The notes below the pieces were generated by a model. That model was not told the DNA's origin and searched no databases. It saw only the letters and a program-made list of their open reading frames with translations. Positions 12,901-27,900 of a DNA stretch of 64,000 nt are shown here, piece after piece. Source of the stretch: Bagarius yarrelli (taxonomy: Eukaryota; Chordata; Actinopteri; Siluriformes; Sisoridae); assembly GCA_005784505.1 (NCBI GenBank), contig VCAZ01000178.1:1-64000 (forward strand), in the 5' to 3' direction. A program made the position numbers and the translations under genes. Position 1 is the first letter of the stretch; each line of letters starts with the position of its first letter.

Positions 12901-15900
12901 GAACCATAACTATTTTATTTGTAAATAAAAAATGCTAAGTTGTAGTCTAGCCTGCAATGACTGATACATATTGTAGCTTCTAGTTGTAACAAGGAAACAT
13001 TTTATCATTCAAGCCTATTAATTGGGTGTTGATTAAAGGCATGTTAAAGACCTAAATGTAACCATTATTGGCAACTCATCAACCAAGTTTGATTTAATTA
13101 GATTTTTTTTAAAGAAGAGTTAGCCGGTGTAGGTTATTTGTTATTATTCTATTGTTGTGGGCCAAAAGTTAAACTGGGGAGTTTGATTCCCAGCACCACC
13201 AAGCTACCACCCCTAAGCACTTGAGCAAGGTCCCCAACCCCCCGTTGCTCAGCTTTATAAATAAATTTATAAATAAATAACGGCGTCTGCCAAATGCTAT
13301 AAATTGTAAATAAAATGTTACATTAAAATAATGTGTTACTTTTTGTATTAAAAGCCAATAACATAGTTTTAATGGTGTTGAAACAGTTTTCAGCCCCTTT
13401 TCTCACTACAGTTTTGTATCCAGGTGGTGCAGGTTACCATCAGAGTGAAAAGTATCTGTTAGGGATTTACACATAAATACAGTAAAAAACAGTTAAAAAA
13501 GCTGAGTGAGATACATCTGAGTCTGTTAAATTCTTAGCTTTACTGATTTGATAGGTAATTATCTTGGGCCCTGTTCCAATACCCACACTAAGCCCTAAGT
13601 TCTTCTATGAAGTGTGCAATTTTGGAAGTGCTCACTTTAGTTGATTAGTGCGCAAGGGAACAACTGGGCTGACATGCAAAATTGGGACGTTTAAGACGCC
13701 CCGCCTATCTGCAACAAATGCTATGCTACGCCATCATTGCTATCCCTTAGATGGTAAATTGATAACTATATAAATAAACTTTTACTTACGCTTAACTTTC
13801 CTATTCTTACCTATTTTGTCTCACTCTTTCCTAAAATCCACCAAAACTGCTCCACTTTTCCACCCTTTTTTTATTATTGGTTCAAAATGTCACACCATCA
13901 GATGAATTCTGGGAAATATGCTTAAGCAAAGTCCTGCTTGTACCTGCACTTACAGAAAGTGTGCATTACACCCTACACACTTAAACGCGCAAATGAAGGG
14001 CACAAGGGTATTGTAACTCAGAGGCCCAGCAGTGGCAACTTGTTTGTGCTGGGAATTGAACCCCAATCTTTAGCAGTCCAACACTTAATCACTGCGCTAC
14101 TACTTCCTGCTAGCATGTGATAAATGTCAAACTAATCCTATTGGCTATATATGTTTGTTCTATACTATGGACTCCTTTCTCATTCCAGGTGGTGCCGTTG
14201 ATGTAAGAGTGACATGTAACTCTCAGGAGTCTTTTAGAAAAGACAGTAAAGCACTTTTAAAAAGAAACAAACAGACTTAAGCTACACATACACACTTTTT
14301 TTAAACTTATTTATCACCCACTCTATTTTATCGCCTTCTCTCACCGTTTATTTTCTGTCTCTCGTATTCTTTGATTTCCTTTATCCTCCTGGGATGCCAA
14401 AATAAGCTCATATTTACTCATGAAAAAAAATTCTTTATCATGTTCTAAAAAAGTAGAGCAAGGAACACAAAAGAGAGGGAGGAAAAGAGAGAGAGGGAAA
14501 GAGAGTAAAACTTTTTTTGTGTGTGTGTGAGTTTGTACAGTAAGTCTCTAGAGCAAAACACTGAAGATATGATTCCAGCTTGTGTCCTTGTTATGTAATA
14601 TACATCACTACTTCTTGCAAATACACTCAAAAACAAAAAATAAAGCTAATTTTTTTTGCTGTTTCTCCTCAGGGCATTTTTCCAGCCAATTATGTTTACT
14701 TAAAAAAAGCAACAGTTACTAACAGGGGGTAAGTTTGAGATAGCACTGAAAATATGAAAGCAAACGAACCTTATATTAAAAGATGTTTTTTGTTGATTTT
14801 GTCAGATTGTAATAAGTTTGGTATGTGGTGTATTTCAGGCATTGTGAGACTGTGGTTCCTCTTGAGGATCCGATAATCACTGAGTGCACCAGCACACTGC
14901 AGGAATGGGGAATACTCTGGAAACAGCTATATGTGGTATAGTCCACTCTCACTACTCTAAAGATCGCTAATCACGTCCTGCATCCTACATGCATACATTT
15001 GCGTGCCTCTGTTGTGTATGCATGCGTGTGAGTGTGTGTGCTTGTGAGAGTGTGTGTGTGGGTGGTTTCAGCAAGGAGAAACCTTGGTTGTCCTGGTAAC
15101 AATGATTTGTAATTTTTTTTTTTTTGCTATTCAGAGCTGAAATGGGGCCTTGGGCAATGCTATCATAAAGCAACTGCTCCTTAAGCATGATTAATTCTCT
15201 GTTCTTTTTCTTTCACTCTTTTTGCTTGTGGTAATTTATAGGATTTATGGTTTATGATTTTAATACATTTTAATTTATAGTGTATAGATTGAAGAAACAT
15301 GGTCTAAATTTACAGTATATAAATCCAAGTTCTAATAGCTTGTGTACAGTACCGTTTTCTCCATATATATTTTTGGCTTATCATAAGTGGTTTGATCCAG
15401 GAGTCTGACGTAAACATTGCCTTACTGACCTCCAAAATAAAAACCACAAACTGGCCTATTTATAAAGCTGTTCCTGAGAAATATACTCTGAGTTAATAGA
15501 GCTGTTGTCCCCTGGATTATGTCCTCAACACTTTAATCTCTTGCTTGCTCATAGCAATCAATTAAAAAAGCATTAAATGGCTTATAATTTGCAAATTGAC
15601 ACTTGTCATATTTTGGTAATGTAATATTACTGTTTTGATAACTGTTCTGAGTTTGATTTATCAGTAGCATAGTGTAAGAGTTAGTGTAAGAAATGACTAC
15701 CAGTTTAAATCTAAAAAAAAGATGAAAATGTTTTGCTCATTAAACAGATATACCAATAATAGTTAAATAAACCACCATTTTTTTATTGTTTTTTAAAGAT
15801 GCATCCTGAATTTACCATATAATTACAGCCGTCCTATGACATTCGCGGGGGTTACGTTTCAAAATCACTCGTGAATAGCGAAAAGCGATAAATACTGGAT

Positions 15901-18900
15901 TCCTGTTCTGTCTAGAGTACTAAAAAATGTGTACTGTATTATATTTGATATGGAAATTTAGCTGAACCATTAATAATCGGGATTTGACTGTATTTATTTA
16001 TAGTATTACATTATCACACTGTCTTTTGTCAATTAACAGAAGCACAGAGTAGAGCTTTTCCAAAAGCTGCGGCATGTGATGAACGAGCTGATGGACTTAC
16101 GGCGTCAACTGATCCTGGGTCACATGACTCAAGAGCAGAGTCGCGAGGTCAAGCGCCACATCACGCTTCGTTTGGACTGGGGCAATGAGTAAGTAACTCT
16201 TTTAATTTGTTTCTTTTAACCGTACTGTTCCGGTTCCACAAACAATTAATAATTGTTTTCTGAAATTAGAACAAAAACAAATGGAAAATAAATGCTAATA
16301 ATTATACCAATCAGGCAGCCATACTGGCTGTTATAACCTGATCCATATATATATATGGTAGGGGCCTTGCTCAGGGGCCCAATGATTGTAATTTGGTGGT
16401 GCTGGAAATGGGCCCACAGTCTTCCAGTTAACAGTCCAACACCTTAACAACTAAGCTACCACTTCCCCCTGTGTTATATGTTACAACAAGTAAAAACCAA
16501 TATTAAACAATAAAAATTGTTTATTCAGGCTTTTGGAAAATGCACGTTCCGGCTGCTCGCTAAGGACTAATGATTATAGTTGTTTACACACACACAATGT
16601 AACCACATGATCCCTGCTACCTGTTTTCACCCAAATGAGGATGGGTTCCCTGTTGAGTCTGGTTCCTCTCAAGGTTTCTTCCTATCTCATCTCAGGGGAG
16701 TTTTTTCCTTGCCACCGTCGCCCCGGCTTGCTCATCAGGGACAAACTGATTTCTGTTTAATTCTGTTTCATAATTTCTTCAATTGTAAAGCTGCTTTGTG
16801 ACAATCACCATTGTAAAAAGCGCTATACAAATAAAACTGAATTGAATTGAATTGAACTTACCCAGAGGGACGTACATTTTATATATCTGAGCAATTGGGG
16901 TTTAAGGGCCTTTCTCAGGGGCACAGCAGTAATAACTTGGTGGTGCTGGGAATTGAACCCCGATCTTTCAATTAGCAGTCCAACACATTGTAAAGATCTA
17001 CTGCGGTGCAAATTGCAGTAAACGTTAATGCTAGATATAAGAAAAAGGTGTCAGACACACAGTTTATTGCAGCTTGCTGAGTTTGGCCCCACGCAGCTTT
17101 GTACTGAAGGTCTTAACACAGATTTTTTTTACTTTATTGTAAAAAAAAAAAAAAAGTTGATGTCTATAAAAGACAGACTAACAATCAACCATAGATCATT
17201 TGTTTAGAAAAGTTCTACAAATGTATGAACCCATACTGCGAATTTCACTTTTTTTCAATCTACAATGTACATTTAAACTAATAGATAAGTTAAAGCACCC
17301 ATCACCAAAGGAACTACAATGCATTATGACACATAAATAGATCATGGAGCAATGATGGTTTGCTTAAAGCTTAAATTTTTTTACATCATGCGGACAGGTG
17401 GATGTGAAATGGGAAAAGGGAGTACAGTTTAAGAAAAGGGCAAGATACAGGAAGTAATAAACAGATATGTATATTGTTTATATACTTACTATCCACTTTA
17501 ATGAGACCAAATGTACACCTACTCATTTTATAGTTATCCAGCCAGCCATCAGTTTGGCAGCAGCATAGTTTATAGTCAGGTATTAGAATAATAAACAGTT
17601 GTGATCTTTGTGACTTCTCATGGCATGGTTGTTGGTGCCAGATGGTCTGGTGGAAGTAACTAAAACAGCTGCATACTTTCACCAACAATACTTGGAATTT
17701 ACACATAAAAACAATAATATAAAAAAAAAACATGAAAACATCGGGTAAAGGACAGTTCTGTGGGTGCTACCAAACACATCCAGAAGGAAAAATTAGATCT
17801 AAATATGTGTAAAAATAATGAATCACAGGGCCGGCCCAAATGTCTGTCTGAGAGAAATGGAGTAGGGGTGATCCTGAAAAAGGAGTTTGTGAAGAATGTT
17901 CTGGAGAAAAGAGTGTCAGACAGGGTGATGAGTCTGAAGTTAGAAATTGAAGGCCTGATGGTAAATGTTGTAAGTGGTTATGCCCCACAAGTATTTTGTG
18001 AGTTAGAAGAGAAAGAGCGGTTCTGAAGTGAGTTAGATGAGGTAATTGTGAGTATTCCCAGAGGAGAGAGAGTAGTGATAGGCACAGACCATAATGGACA
18101 TGTTGGTGCTGGGAACAGTAATGAGGAAGTGTTGGGCAGGTTTGAAGTCAGAGAAAGGAACAGTGAAGGACGATAGTAGACTTTTCTAAAAGAATGGAGA
18201 TGGCTGTGGTAAATACTTATTTCCAGAAGAAAGAGGAGCATATAGTGACTTATAAAAACGAAGAAAGGAGCACACAGGTAAATTACATCTTGTGTAGACG
18301 ACGTGATCTGAAAGAGATTAGTGACTGTGAAGTTGTGGTGGAAGAGTGTAGACAGACAGAATAGTGGTGTGTAGGATAAAGAGGTTTGTCTGAAAGAAGA
18401 AGAGATTAAAGGGAGAGAAGAAAATGAGGTGGTGGAGGCTAAAAAAGGAAGAATACTGTGAAAAATTTATGCAGGAGATGAAACAAGCTCTGGATAGTCA
18501 GTTAGTGTTTCTAGATGAATGGCAAACTACATCAGAAGTGATCAGGGAGACAGGAAGAAATCTGTCAGATGTGTCATATGGAAGGAGAACAGAAGATAAG
18601 AAGACTTGGTGGTGGAATTGGGAAGTTCAGGATAGTATACACAAAAGTGGTTACCCAAGAAGAAATGGGACATGGAAAGGTCTGAGGATAGTAGACAGAA
18701 ATACCATAGTAGTAGATATTTGTGAGCATTTTTTTGGTTTATGCCCCAAAAAAACACTACAGATGCAATCTTTTCTCTGAGACTGCTGATGGAAAAGTAC
18801 AAAGATGGGCGTAGGAGGCTGCATTGTGTTTTTGTTGACTTGGAGAAAGCATATGACAGTGTACCAAGGGATGAGCTGTGGTATGCTATGAGGTAGTCAG

Positions 18901-21900
18901 GAATAGTAGAGAAGTATGTCAGGGTGGTGCAGGATATGTATGACGGATGCAGTACAGTAGTGAGGTGTGCAGTAGGTCAAACAGAGGAGTTCAAAATGGA
19001 GGTGATCTGAGTCCCTTCTTGTTTGCTGTGGTAATGGATCAGTTACAGACGAGGTTAGACAGGAATCTCCTTGGACAATGATGTTTGAGGATGACATTGT
19101 GATCTGTAGTGAAAGCAGGGAGCAGGTGGAGAAAAACCTGGAGAGGTAGAGGCTTGCTCTGGAGAAAATAGGAATAAAAGTCAGTTGTAGGAAGACAGAG
19201 TACATGTGTTTGAATAAAAGGGGGGGAAGTGAAACAGTGAGATTACAGGGTGAAAAGGTAAAAAAGATTTTAAGTACTTGTGGTCAACAGTTTAGAGTCT
19301 AGAGGTAAAGAAACAAGTACAGGCAGGTTGGAATTAGTGGAGAAATGTGTCAGGAGTGATGTGTAACAGGAGAATATCAGATGGAATCAATGGGAAGGTG
19401 TACAAGACAGTGGTGGGACCAGCTATAATGTATGGTTTAGAGACAGGTGGCAGAGCTGGAAGTAGCAGAGCTGAAGATGTTAAGGCTTTCTTTGGGAGTA
19501 ACAAGGTTATAAAGGGTTAGGAACAAGCTAATCAGGGAGATGGCTAATATTAGATGTTTGGGGGAGAAAGTCAGGGAAGCCAGATTGATGTGGTGTGTAC
19601 AGAGGAGGGATAGTGAATATATTGGTAGTAGGATGTTTGAAATGAATCTACCAGGCAGAAGGCAAAGAGGAAAACCAAAGAGGTATGTGGATGTGATAAA
19701 CAAGGACATGAAGTTAGTGAGTGCAAGTGAAGAAGATGTAGTAAATAGGGTTAGGTGGATTCCCTAAAAGGGAACTGCCGAAATGAGAAGAAAACAATTA
19801 GTCCATTCTAAACATTAAAAATAACCCTTCATTTAACATTTTAAAAACACATTTGTATCTTAACCAAACCCAAGCAAGAATATTAGTACAAAAATATTTT
19901 TGCTATTCTATCATTTAATTATTTGAATTGGACTATGTATCTGTCTCCTGAAACCCCATCCCTAAATATTGCCTACCTGAGATATTTTTCTGCCCTTCTA
20001 TGGTTGGCAAGAATCAGGTCTGATGGGGAAAAAAAATTGGAATAATATATAATATCCAATATAATTATGAGCAAAGAGGGGGATTACACAACTAATGCTT
20101 GCATTTCATGTCTTTCAAAAAGATTAGCCATTCTGTTCTATGTTTGGAGTCCAATTTGTTAAGCAAAAGTCCCTTTTACCTTTGCCTGTGAGGCAGAATT
20201 AAAATTTCAACCATAAGCTGTATTTTTTAATACTACATTTTCAAAACTAGCAAAATGTGTACTATTGTATTGAATTAGAAAAGCTAACAAATAGCTTACT
20301 GGACAATATTAAAGGTTCAGTTGGACAAAAAATTTTAACTGTAGCCCGATAGCACCAATAGTTTTCGTCCCAGCCTTGTGGTCCAAGCCCAGACCTACTG
20401 AACATATGAATGCCCACATACTAGAAAAACAGATATATTACTATAAAACATAAAAATATGATATTACACTTAGTAACAGTACTAAAATGTAAAAATAATA
20501 CCTGATTACATTTGCCATACAATATTCCTTGTTATACAACTGAGGGTTAAGGGCCTTGCTCAAGGGCCCAGCAGTGGTGGCTTGGTGGGGCTGGGAATTG
20601 AACCCAGGGCCTCAAGTTGGTAGTACAACAACTTCACCACTGCGCTACCACTTCCCCACTTACACACTGCTGCTGTAGTTAAACTGATTCAAAAAGATAC
20701 GTAAACTACTTAAGATATTAGTTCCTATCAAAACACACCAAAATCCAATCATATCCTACCTTTCCAAAAGAAATACTGTAACCATGATATCATCTTTCAG
20801 AGCCTTCAACTCCAGAGTAAAAACAATATTAATTTGTGTTTTTGCTCTGTTTTCGACCACCTTTTTTCCGCAGTACGTGAACGCGCTGATGACAGGGTTG
20901 CCAGATAGAGTTAAAACTGTCGAAACTGTTAAACGTGCTAATGGACAGGATATTTCCCAATCTGGCTGTTTACGTTTCTTGTCTGCGTAAACAGGGTGTG
21001 CAGAGGTTCCCAAATAAATATATTGACAGGCATGTAGGAAAAACTGTCATTTTATTCGGACCGAACAATGTTTTTTGCTCCTACGCCTTCAATAGAATAT
21101 ATAAATACATAAAAACATATTTACAATGAAGTGATGTCAAAATGTGAAAAGACTTCTAACCAGCAGAACAAAAAAAATGTTTTTGGACCAAATTTAAGAG
21201 GTTATGACTAAATTTTGATTTCCATTTCTCTATTATAGACACCTGGGTTTAGACCTAGTGCCGAGAAAAGAGTTTGAGATGGTGGATCCAGACCAGTTCA
21301 GTGTATCTGACGTCTACAAGATGGTAAGTGATCGACCAAACTGTTTAAATAGATTAAGGACATAATGTATGTACACCAAGATTAATGTAATATACTGAGT
21401 GTTTCAGCATTAAGGTGTAACTGTATCTGTGTATATTTGTGTGTCTTTGACCATAGAAGATAATATTCTTATTTCTGTTACTATTTCCAGTCATCACACA
21501 GAATTACTATTATTATAAACATGCTGAAATTGGGTTGTAAAGAAAATAAAATTTGAGCTCCAAGTACAAATGTGAAATGCCAGACAATTACAGAACCAGT
21601 TGCCACAAGCAAAAAATAAATACAAAGTAATTAAAATTAATTAAAGTACATAAATTAATAAAAAATAAAAAAATAAAGTAATTAAAATTAACTAGCCATT
21701 AACTAGTATAGCTTCTGTTTACTGGTAAAAAAAAATAATAAAAAAAATCTGTTATTAATTTCTCCCCCAGGCGTTGTTTCAAACCAGTAAGACGTTTTGT
21801 TTAAAATATTATTGATAGACAGCAAGGTAACTACCACATTCAAGACCCATAATAGTAACAAGATGATCGACAAAGTAGTCCATGTGGCTTTATTTCACAT

Positions 21901-24900
21901 TTTTATCTCTACTGCGTCACTTGTTGACCCAGATCCTGCATGATGACGTGGTACACATATCCGTTGAACCTTGTTTACACTTGGAGAAAGACGCACGCTT
22001 TATGAAAGATAACGAAATGCACACTTTAGCACTATTTTAAAGACCAGATTAAAAACAAAACTCAATTGTCATAGATTTTGTAGGTTTTGAAGTAACATTG
22101 TATGCAGTATTTTAATGAACACAAAACAATCTCCAAAATACTGACAAGACTACATCTGTTTAGCTTATAACATAAAAGTTAGGTTAATAATATAACTTGC
22201 AGAACAAAATTTTCAGTTTTACTTAAATCAAGGTGATGCAAAATGAGCACAATCTGTTAAAAGTCTCTTTAGTGAAGCAAAGTAAAGTTTTAGACTACAA
22301 ATGTCTAATTCAACAAGAATTCAACCAAAGCAGAATCTAATTACTAATTATAGGTGTCCAGCAGTATGAAAGGGTTTCTAAAAGAAGCCCCTTCCCATGT
22401 CATGCTTTCAGCAATGGCACCACATGGAATAGAAATGTCAGAAGACCTGAGAAAGAAAATAATTTCTTTAAACCAGAAAGGTGAAGGCTACAAGATCAGC
22501 AACCATCTCACAGAGACGTCCAGGTCCTCCACAAAAGTTAACATCTTAACAAGAGCGTCTGATGATGAGAAGGGTTAAAGAAAATCGGCATGCGATTTCA
22601 CTGCAGTTATCTAAAGAAATAGAAAGCTAAACTGACTGTTTCCTGTGACACAATATGGCGTACACTGCAGAGGAATGGTAGGGTGCTGTCCACAAAGAGT
22701 CTCTCAAAGCCCAGACACAAAAAAACCTGCCTAGAGTTTGCCAGGGCCCATGCTGATAAAGATGAGGACAACTGGGTATCTAAACTCTGTAGTGATGAGA
22801 CTGAGATAGATGTTTTTGGAACTGATAGCTCTAAAACTGTGCGGCATTCCAAAGCTGAGGAATACAAAAAAAAATGCATGGTGCCTACAGTGAAACATGG
22901 TGGTGGTAGTGTCCTTATGTGGGGCTGCATGAGTGCTGCTGTCTTGGTGCTGCATTTCTTTGATAGCATCACAAATTCACAGATGTACTGCTCTTTAGTA
23001 AAAGATAAAATGATACCATGCCCTTGGGCGTCGTCCTCTTTTCCAACATGACAATGATCCTAAACAAACATCTAACATCTAAAACATCTAAGGCCACTGT
23101 TGGATTTCTGAAAAAGAACAGGTTGAAAGTGATTCAGTGGCTAAGTTATATTTAACTTAGTCTTGTCAACATTTTGAAAATAGTTTTTGTGTTCATTGAG
23201 ATATTGTTTAGAATGCTACTTTTTAAAGAGGGTGTACTCCTTTACGCAGAGCACTGTATATATATTTTTGTATTTGTATTTTCTGTATGAAAAATTGTAT
23301 ATATATATACACACACATATATAGCATATGTAACACACATGTCCTTGGTAGGTTTGCAGTTGTGGCTTCCTTTTTTCCATTGTTTGGGATGATGGATTGA
23401 ACAGTGCTTCTTGAGATGTTATTTATAATATAACCCTGCTTTAAACTTCTTCACAACTTCCCCAACAAACCACTGAGGTCTTCACAGAACAGTTTTTATT
23501 TATATTGAGACTAAATTCCATACAGATGAACTCTATTAACTAATATATAACAACTGTGTATATATATTTAAACACTATGCATTTTGGGCTGGTATTTTTT
23601 TTCTTACACTTTTTTTTACACTGTAAATTAGCTGGGAGTTTTCAATCCAATCTTCCAACGTTGCCCCTGGTTTACACTTTTCATGCGAGAGTGTGCATTT
23701 TGATAGCTTTTATACAGAGCACTTTTTTTTTCTGTGTGTAAACAATATGTGTACAAGGTTATCTATCTGCTATGAGTCAGCAACAGTGCAGCAACACGCA
23801 TATGTTGTGAACGCGCTCCCACAACTGATGGATTAGAGAGGAAATTGCGGAATAAAGTTGTTATTTTTGTTTTCTTTGCGTAACAAAATATTCTTGTATC
23901 TTATATATTACAATTGATACACTGATGTCACATGAACTACTTTTCTGTACCTTACAATAATTGCACGTTACAATAATTATTAAATATACACACAAAAAAT
24001 CACATCAAAGGTTTTCCAGATGCTTGACATATAAAACTATTCGAACACATAAGTATCACATCCATATGTGTTTTTGTAAACATCTTATTGTTTTTTGTCT
24101 CACTTTTACTTTTATTTCTTTAATAATTTTCACACCCATGAAAACATCTATTAGATTTTGGAGCGTGTATTTGGGCATTTACTTAATAGTATTAGTTAAT
24201 TTAGGCATTTATGTTAGAGGAAGTGAAGGATGTGGTGGCTCAGGGGTTAAGCTGTTGGAATGTAAGTCACTCTGGATACAATGTTTTCCATTTCTCTTTC
24301 TTAGCATACATCCAACAAACATTGTGGTCAATCAAATGCAACCCAGGTGTGAATTTTTAATTATTATAATAAATTTATAACATTATCCCACTATTTACAC
24401 ATTCAGTAATACTAATTCACAGTGTGATAAAATCCGCATGCGGTTTATTTTTCAGGGTCAGCGTCATGGAGATGGCAACAGAATACCAATTGCTCACCAT
24501 CTCTTTCTCAACCTAAAAAACTTCACCTATAACAGCATCAATGAAGACGTGGAGGTGTTTTTTAGCCTCTATGATGCCCGTGAAACCAAATTTATCAGGT
24601 AAATTCATGCGCAAAACGGAAGGCCAACAAAATAGATTGCATCGAATGCCTTTAGTGTCATGTGGTAGCAGTTGGAATATTTTGAAACTTTCATCTCATC
24701 ATCACTACAGAGCTATTTTATACAATAATTTGCCCAATTGTGGCATTTGGACATATTTCAGTTTTTTCTTAGTTGAATACCTTAATAATGTAATTCATTT
24801 ATATCCCAGTTGAATTAACAATAAAAAAAATACATAATTGAATTAAAATCTTGTTGTACAATGAATTTTTGATGAGATGTTAAATTTATTTAAAATACAG

Positions 24901-27900
24901 AACATACATACATATACATATATATATTGTGAATATTTGTATTTCAGTGAAAGGTTTCTAGTAAAACTGAACAAAAGCGGAGGACCGCAGAACCCTGAGA
25001 AAGTGGATAGACTCTGTACTCTTTTTATGGTAAGAAAGCATTATTGATCATTTATACCAGTTGTATAAATTATGTCCACTGACATCTATTATATGATATT
25101 TCTTTTTTAGGATTTAAGCACAAAGGATCTCAAAAAAGAGCTCTATATTGTTGCACATGTCATCAGAACTGGTAAGATTTTCCAATTTAATCAGTACTTT
25201 ATATGTATTTGGACAATGGTATAAACTTTGTTTGACTGGCATTTGTACTCCAGCAATTTAATGCAAAATAAAACAATGATTCAAGTGCGGAACGCGAAGA
25301 TTAATTTATAGCTATTTACGTCTACTGTACAATGATTGTTTAGTATTTTGTTTTCACAATATATTTGAAGGATGGCAAAACAATGCTTTCAATGCTCAAA
25401 AAAAAAATAAAATAAAAAATTATATATATATAATCTTAAATATATAATTTGTTTTGATAGGGTTTGAATTTTTTTTATTTGTTTACAGACAAAATATGGC
25501 AAACTTATATTTTAATATTTCTAAAAGCCTAAAATAAGAAAATATAAAAATAATAAATATTCAGTGACGTTCGACAGATTGACAGGTAACAATCTAATCT
25601 GTCTGTTTACATGACAGACGCTAATGAACGTATCCGATACATATCCCATTTATTACCACATATGAATAAGACCTGAAACCTACTGAAAATATCAGAATCC
25701 ATGTGCTTTTTTCTTGCTTACACGATTGTTGATCAAATCACATCTGTACCACATTGAAGGAAAAAAATCGGAATTGGGTCATGTGATACATGCAGTGTAA
25801 ATGCGGCCTAAGGCACTGGATTCCAAAGAACTTCCTCTTACTTATTTCTCACAAGAGGCAAGTACTTCTACTATGTGATGAATATACTAGACAAGACCGC
25901 TGGTGGGAAACCTATAAAATAATAACCAAACCCAAAAGGGAGGTTTTTATTTGTGTGTTTAATTAGCAAGGGATTTATTTGTATAAGTGAATTCTGAATG
26001 TGTGTCGGAATTGATTGTAATCTGCAATGAATTTTACAAGCAATCCATGCAGCTGAACTGTAAAATACAACACTTAGAATGTAGAGCTTTCTATTAATGG
26101 CATAGTGCATTATTCTCATCATTTACATTTCTGACAGACACCTTAACCACTGCGCTACTACCTCCCTATATACTTTATTATTGCAATAACACACCTAAGG
26201 ACGTGTTACACTGTGTTTAATCTCATGTTATAATGGTTTTAAACACATGTTTAACCCCAGAGGGGTAGAGGAACATTTCACACTTGTGATTTAAAAGTGC
26301 GATTTTGGTCCAGAGTAATTGAACACTGCTTTATAAGGGTTAGTAGTTTGTTTGAGGTGTTTGTCCCACATGGTGGTGCCAAATGTCTATAGTGTTAAAT
26401 ATTATGGTGTCAGAATGTTACAGATAGATGCTTAGCAACAGACAGAATTAAACACTATTTAGCATTTGGGGGAAAGATTGAAAAAAAGCATGACATGGTG
26501 TCGCAAGCTCATAAAGTATTGAAAAATTTTTGTAATGTGGCATCACAGAGCAATTACTTGAAACATAAAACCTGTTCATGTCATTCTAAAGTGTCCATTA
26601 TCAATAAAACGCCACCAGCGATGACTCACTATGTAAACAGTAATGACACATAATTTCTAATATGATGATGAAACAGTGACCCTAAGTCACCTCTTCATGC
26701 TTAATTTTTTTTGTTTTTCGTCTTTGTTTTCTGACTTTTTAAATCTCAGCAGGCTTTAAACAGCCAAGGAGGATTTACGTGAGGTCCCCCCTTCACCCCC
26801 CCCCCCCTAATATAAGATTGTACATATTTCTCAAGTCTAATTTGGTAAAATCTTGCAACTGTTCTAGGGTGACTGGTTCTCACCCAACATGATGATACAA
26901 ATAGCATGACAACTACAAACCACCCGGTGAACAGTACAGCAAAAACAAAGAAACGTATGGTGGCATAGCGCTACACATTTTTTGTTTGGGGTTAGCTACC
27001 ATTTAGTGAAACAACAAGGTTTATTGAACTGGTCACGGATTAATGACGTAAAACTCATGATGAATCTACTTCCAGCATCCGTTTTTGATGGGTTTTGACT
27101 GACATTATAAAAACTGAGATCCTACAGTGTGACAGTTTGACAGTTTATTAAAAATGGCACAGTGTAAACCTGGCTTTAACATAAGCACAAATTTAGGTCC
27201 ATGAACTAACATATGAACAGGTCTGATTTATGAACCTGTTATATAAACATCAAAACAAGCGGTGATTTTAGATAAATGATGAATCAACCTTACCTGCGTA
27301 GACAAAAGCTCCCACCAACTAGTCCAATATCAGCCATGGTTTTTTGTGACACTGATAAGGAATAAGACAATGGATGGCACTTTATAGCTTTTCTTAGCTT
27401 CTTTGCATGTTTAATGTTGGTTTTTGTTCTGTTCTGTGTGTTCAGGTCGTATGTTGCTAAATGATTCAAAGAAGGGCCCCCCACATGTTCAGTACAGAAG
27501 ACCATACGGCTGTGCTGCCCTGGCCATGAGTGATGTCTTTAGCAGCATCACAGACCCTAAAGAGGAAAAGGACTTTGTCCTAAAAATCTACACGTGAGTT
27601 TGTGCAAGTGTTTAGAGATATATAACATAGGGACAAAAGATTGTGGACACCTTTCCAGCACTAGTGTGTCTTCCCCAGACTGTTGACACAAAGTTAGTAG
27701 CAAATAGTTTTCAAGAATCTCTATGTGCTGTAGGATTACGTTGTTCTTTCTTTGAAACTGAGAGGAACAAACACTGTTCCAACCTGGAAGCACAGAGTTT
27801 TACGGTAGGTTAAGTGAGCTCTTATGAGCACTTAAACTCCACAAAATGAGATGTTGTATGGAGCCCCAGATTAAGGGAGAATAACAGTTGTTCTCTGTAT

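Noticed and set aside
17760..19767. Host gene suggested by frames with protein-like composition
   Set aside because: Same RTE family, broken by stops.
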